Shown one piece after another: positions 62,343 to 64,000 of a DNA stretch of 64,000 nt. Position 1 is the stretch's first letter, and every line of letters begins with the position of its first letter. Where the stretch lies: NCBI GenBank assembly GCA_028719205.1, contig JAQUKH010000001.1, positions 16,603-80,602 of the forward strand, given 5' to 3'. The stretch comes from a bacterium. GTDB lineage: Bacteria; JACRDZ01; JAQUKH01. The notes beneath the pieces were generated by a model that was not told the DNA's origin, did no database searches, and saw only the letters and a list, made by a program, of their open reading frames with translations. The position numbers and the translations under genes were made by a program.

Positions 62343-64000
62343 TTACTTCATAACTTTTACCATTCCCAGAATTTCTGAATCGGAAAGTACACGATTGTAA
62401 ATACGGACATCGTCAATTAGACCAGAGAAATTATAAGTTCCTGTCGTACCATTATAGGTTCCTATATATAACGACACAGGGTAACTCAAGTCAGCCGCCT
62501 GTGCTTGTGAAACAATTTGTCTGCCATCTATATAAACTCTTACCATAGAATCATCATATATCCCCGTAATATGATGCCAATTAGTATCCCAAACAAAGGT
62601 TCCAATCGTCCACTTGTTTCCACCCACCCACATTGCTGGTTGATTAGCAACACCACTCAAATTCACAGCCATTGCATAACCCTGATTATAATAATTTGGA
62701 TTATACTTTTGAATAATAAACTTATAATCTTTTGTATCGGATAATTTAATCCAAGCCGAAATAGTAATATTTTTTGGGTTTAAAACCGCATTATCTGCCA
62801 CACTTATATAATCATCTTTCCCATTAAAGCTATACGCACTATTTTCATTACCAAATCTGTCTGTTGTTAATGTCGCCCCATGGACAACCCCATTATTTCC
62901 GTTCCCGCTTTCATCATTTGCGTTGCCGTTAAATGGATAGTAGGCGACTAATCCTCCAGATTTTTCATTGTTATAAAGATCATTAATTTCAGAATCAGAA
63001 AGTGCATAATTATAAATACGGACATCATCAATAGTTCCATTAAAATAACTCATCATCAAACTGCCATCAAACCAACTTCCTAAAGTTATCATACTTTCGC
63101 CGGATAATGGTGCCGCAGTCGATGTTTTACTAGATTCAAGAACGCCATTTATATATAATTTCTGCAATTTATTCGGATAATCCATAACAGCTGTAATATA
63201 ATACCATTGTCCATTTACAAAATTCTTTTTTGAAGTAACAGGTGTTCTATCTCTTTCATCGCACAATCCTTGTCCATCAGCAAGGAATGCCATTCTGTTT
63301 TGAGAAGAATATTCACTTCCAAAACCTAAATAAACATCTTCGCAAGGCGTTTGATCAGCCACTATAAATAAAGTCTGTCCTCTCCCATTTGAAATCCCAG
63401 TTGGAACACTCAACGGCTTAATCCACATGGACCAAGTATGTCCACTATTCGCATTTCCAATAGCAAATGAATTTTTTCCATAATTAATATAATTATCCAT
63501 ACCGTTAAAATTATATGCGCTATTTTCATTACCAAATCTATCTGTTGTTAATGTCGCCCCATAAACAGTTCCATTATTCCCGTTACCGCTTTCATCATCA
63601 GCATTCCCATTGAAAGGATAATATGCAACTAATCCGGAATTTTCTTTTTGTTGTGATTCTATCTGTTTTATCTTATCTTTTCCAAAATTAATAGATTTTT
63701 CCTTCTCTCTGGTTTCTTTTTCAATTGCTGCAATTTCTAACCGAAGAGATTCCGCTTTTTGCTTTTCATTAATATCTTTTTCTTGCAATTCCATCTGTTT
63801 CAGTTTATCTTTTTGTACCTTAAGTTCTTCCTCTAATTTTAAGCTTGTTTGCTCTGGTTGAGAATCAGAAGGCGATATAAAGACAAACTCTCCGCCCTCA
63901 GATCCCGGTAAGCTGCCAAATTCCGGCGTTTGCTCAGCTATTTCAGCTACTTTTGGCTGTATGTAGGCATTTATTTCTGAAGCAGTGATTATGCCATCGC
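62343..64000 (-). CDS. Caspase/EF-hand tail fused to coiled coil and two LamG domains (N-terminus beyond window)
   Basis: The frame is open to the window edge, so the true gene begins beyond 64000; the ATG at 63794 is internal. The first visible residues read DGIITASEINAYIQPKVAEI then QTPEFGSLPGSEGGEFVFIS. That is the EF-hand-like and closing segment found after bacterial caspase (C14) domains. A charged coiled coil (about 80 residues) leads into two LamG/concanavalin-like domains. Each begins GLVAYYPFNGNA then DESGNGNNG and ends with D-RIYN-LSDSEI. The protease core itself is off the edge, so its presence is inferred. Confidence 0.75.
   Translation of the reverse strand, partial: DGIITASEINAYIQPKVAEIAEQTPEFGSLPGSEGGEFVFISPSDSQPEQTSLKLEEELKVQKDKLKQMELQEKDINEKQKAESLRLEIAAIEKETREKEKSINFGKDKIKQIESQQKENSGLVAYYPFNGNADDESGNGNNGTVYGATLTTDRFGNENSAYNFNGMDNYINYGKNSFAIGNANSGHTWSMWIKPLSVPTGISNGRGQTLFIVADQTPCEDVYLGFGSEYSSQNRMAFLADGQGLCDERDRTPVTSKKNFVNGQWYYITAVMDYPNKLQKLYINGVLESSKTSTAAPLSGESMITLGSWFDGSLMMSYFNGTIDDVRIYNYALSDSEINDLYNNEKSGGLVAYYPFNGNANDESGNGNNGVVHGATLTTDRFGNENSAYSFNGKDDYISVADNAVLNPKNITISAWIKLSDTKDYKFIIQKYNPNYYNQGYAMAVNLSGVANQPAMWVGGNKWTIGTFVWDTNWHHITGIYDDSMVRVYIDGRQIVSQAQAADLSYPVSLYIGTYNGTTGTYNFSGLIDDVRIYNRVLSDSEILGMVKVMK

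Noticed and set aside
1..64000. CRISPR array, prophage or insertion sequence
   Set aside because: No regularly spaced direct repeats, cas genes, transposase or phage structural genes were seen. The repetitive DNA is explained by TPR, HEAT, WD40 and coiled-coil coding repeats.

Overview
The window reads as chromosome of an AT-rich, diderm (Gram-negative-type), probably anaerobic or respiratory bacterium of an uncultured lineage. The evidence is a System I cytochrome c maturation (ccm) operon, three exported multiheme c-type cytochromes (4, 5 and 15 CXXCH motifs), lipoproteins with lipoboxes, a TonB-dependent outer-membrane receptor, a PEP-CTERM sorted protein, two HD-GYP proteins and a cyclic-dinucleotide (GEMM-I) riboswitch. 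The taxon cannot be fixed from the sequence alone. Several genes have a promoter whose -10 box ends only 5-10 nt before the start codon, so leaderless or nearly leaderless mRNAs look common.

Layout. 1-4516 (-): ccmE-ccmF-ccmH-ccmI-like-ccmA-ccmB, cut at the window edge, behind a clear promoter. 4610-4789 (+): an orphan small-RNA candidate with its own promoter and terminator. 4795-11422: a TPR-parvulin protein, a B12-type radical SAM protein, an alpha/beta hydrolase, a membrane phosphoesterase, a coiled-coil lipoprotein, a rubrerythrin-like protein and a DUF2905 protein. 11491-18900: a pentaheme cytochrome, a giant coiled-coil lipoprotein, a DUF493 protein, a radical SAM protein, a GEMM-I riboswitch controlling a PEP-CTERM M23-like protein, and an exported orphan. 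19140-22850 (-): an HD-GYP protein and a HEAT protein that appear to share an N-terminal domain, with a short leader ORF and a terminator. 23029-26710 (+): pyruvate kinase, tmRNA and a 15-heme cytochrome. 26715-31844 (-): recJ, uvrB and proB. 31869-32241: two tRNAs with an att-like repeat. 32319-40058 (-): a TonB receptor, a methanogen-type thymidylate synthase, mtnA, a PNP/MTAP, and the conserved yggT-proC-yggS-pgeF-DUF1844 block. 40119-47937 (-): an ABC exporter with a transglutaminase-like protein, a tetraheme cytochrome with a thioredoxin-fold/TPR partner, a membrane HD-GYP protein and a geranylgeranyl-reductase-like flavoprotein.

48056-64000 (-) is the most unusual part. Four very large exported proteins lie almost back to back, and each pairs a caspase-clan protease domain with repeat or ligand-binding modules: WD40x14-caspase-EF-hand; HEAT-TPR-CHAT (1394 aa); a recently duplicated and expanded HEAT-TPR-CHAT (1960 aa); and a caspase/EF-hand tail fused to a coiled coil and two LamG domains (cut at the window end). 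Caspase and CHAT proteases are usually discussed as intracellular immune or cell-death effectors. Here every visible N-terminus carries a Sec-type signal, which points to an envelope or extracellular protease system.

A second theme is thiol chemistry. CcmE has Cys instead of the heme-binding His, the CcmH-like protein has lost the second Cys of CXXC, and the TlpA-like protein coupled to the tetraheme cytochrome has no CXXC. Together these suggest cytochrome c maturation that does not use the standard CcmG/CcmH thiol relay.
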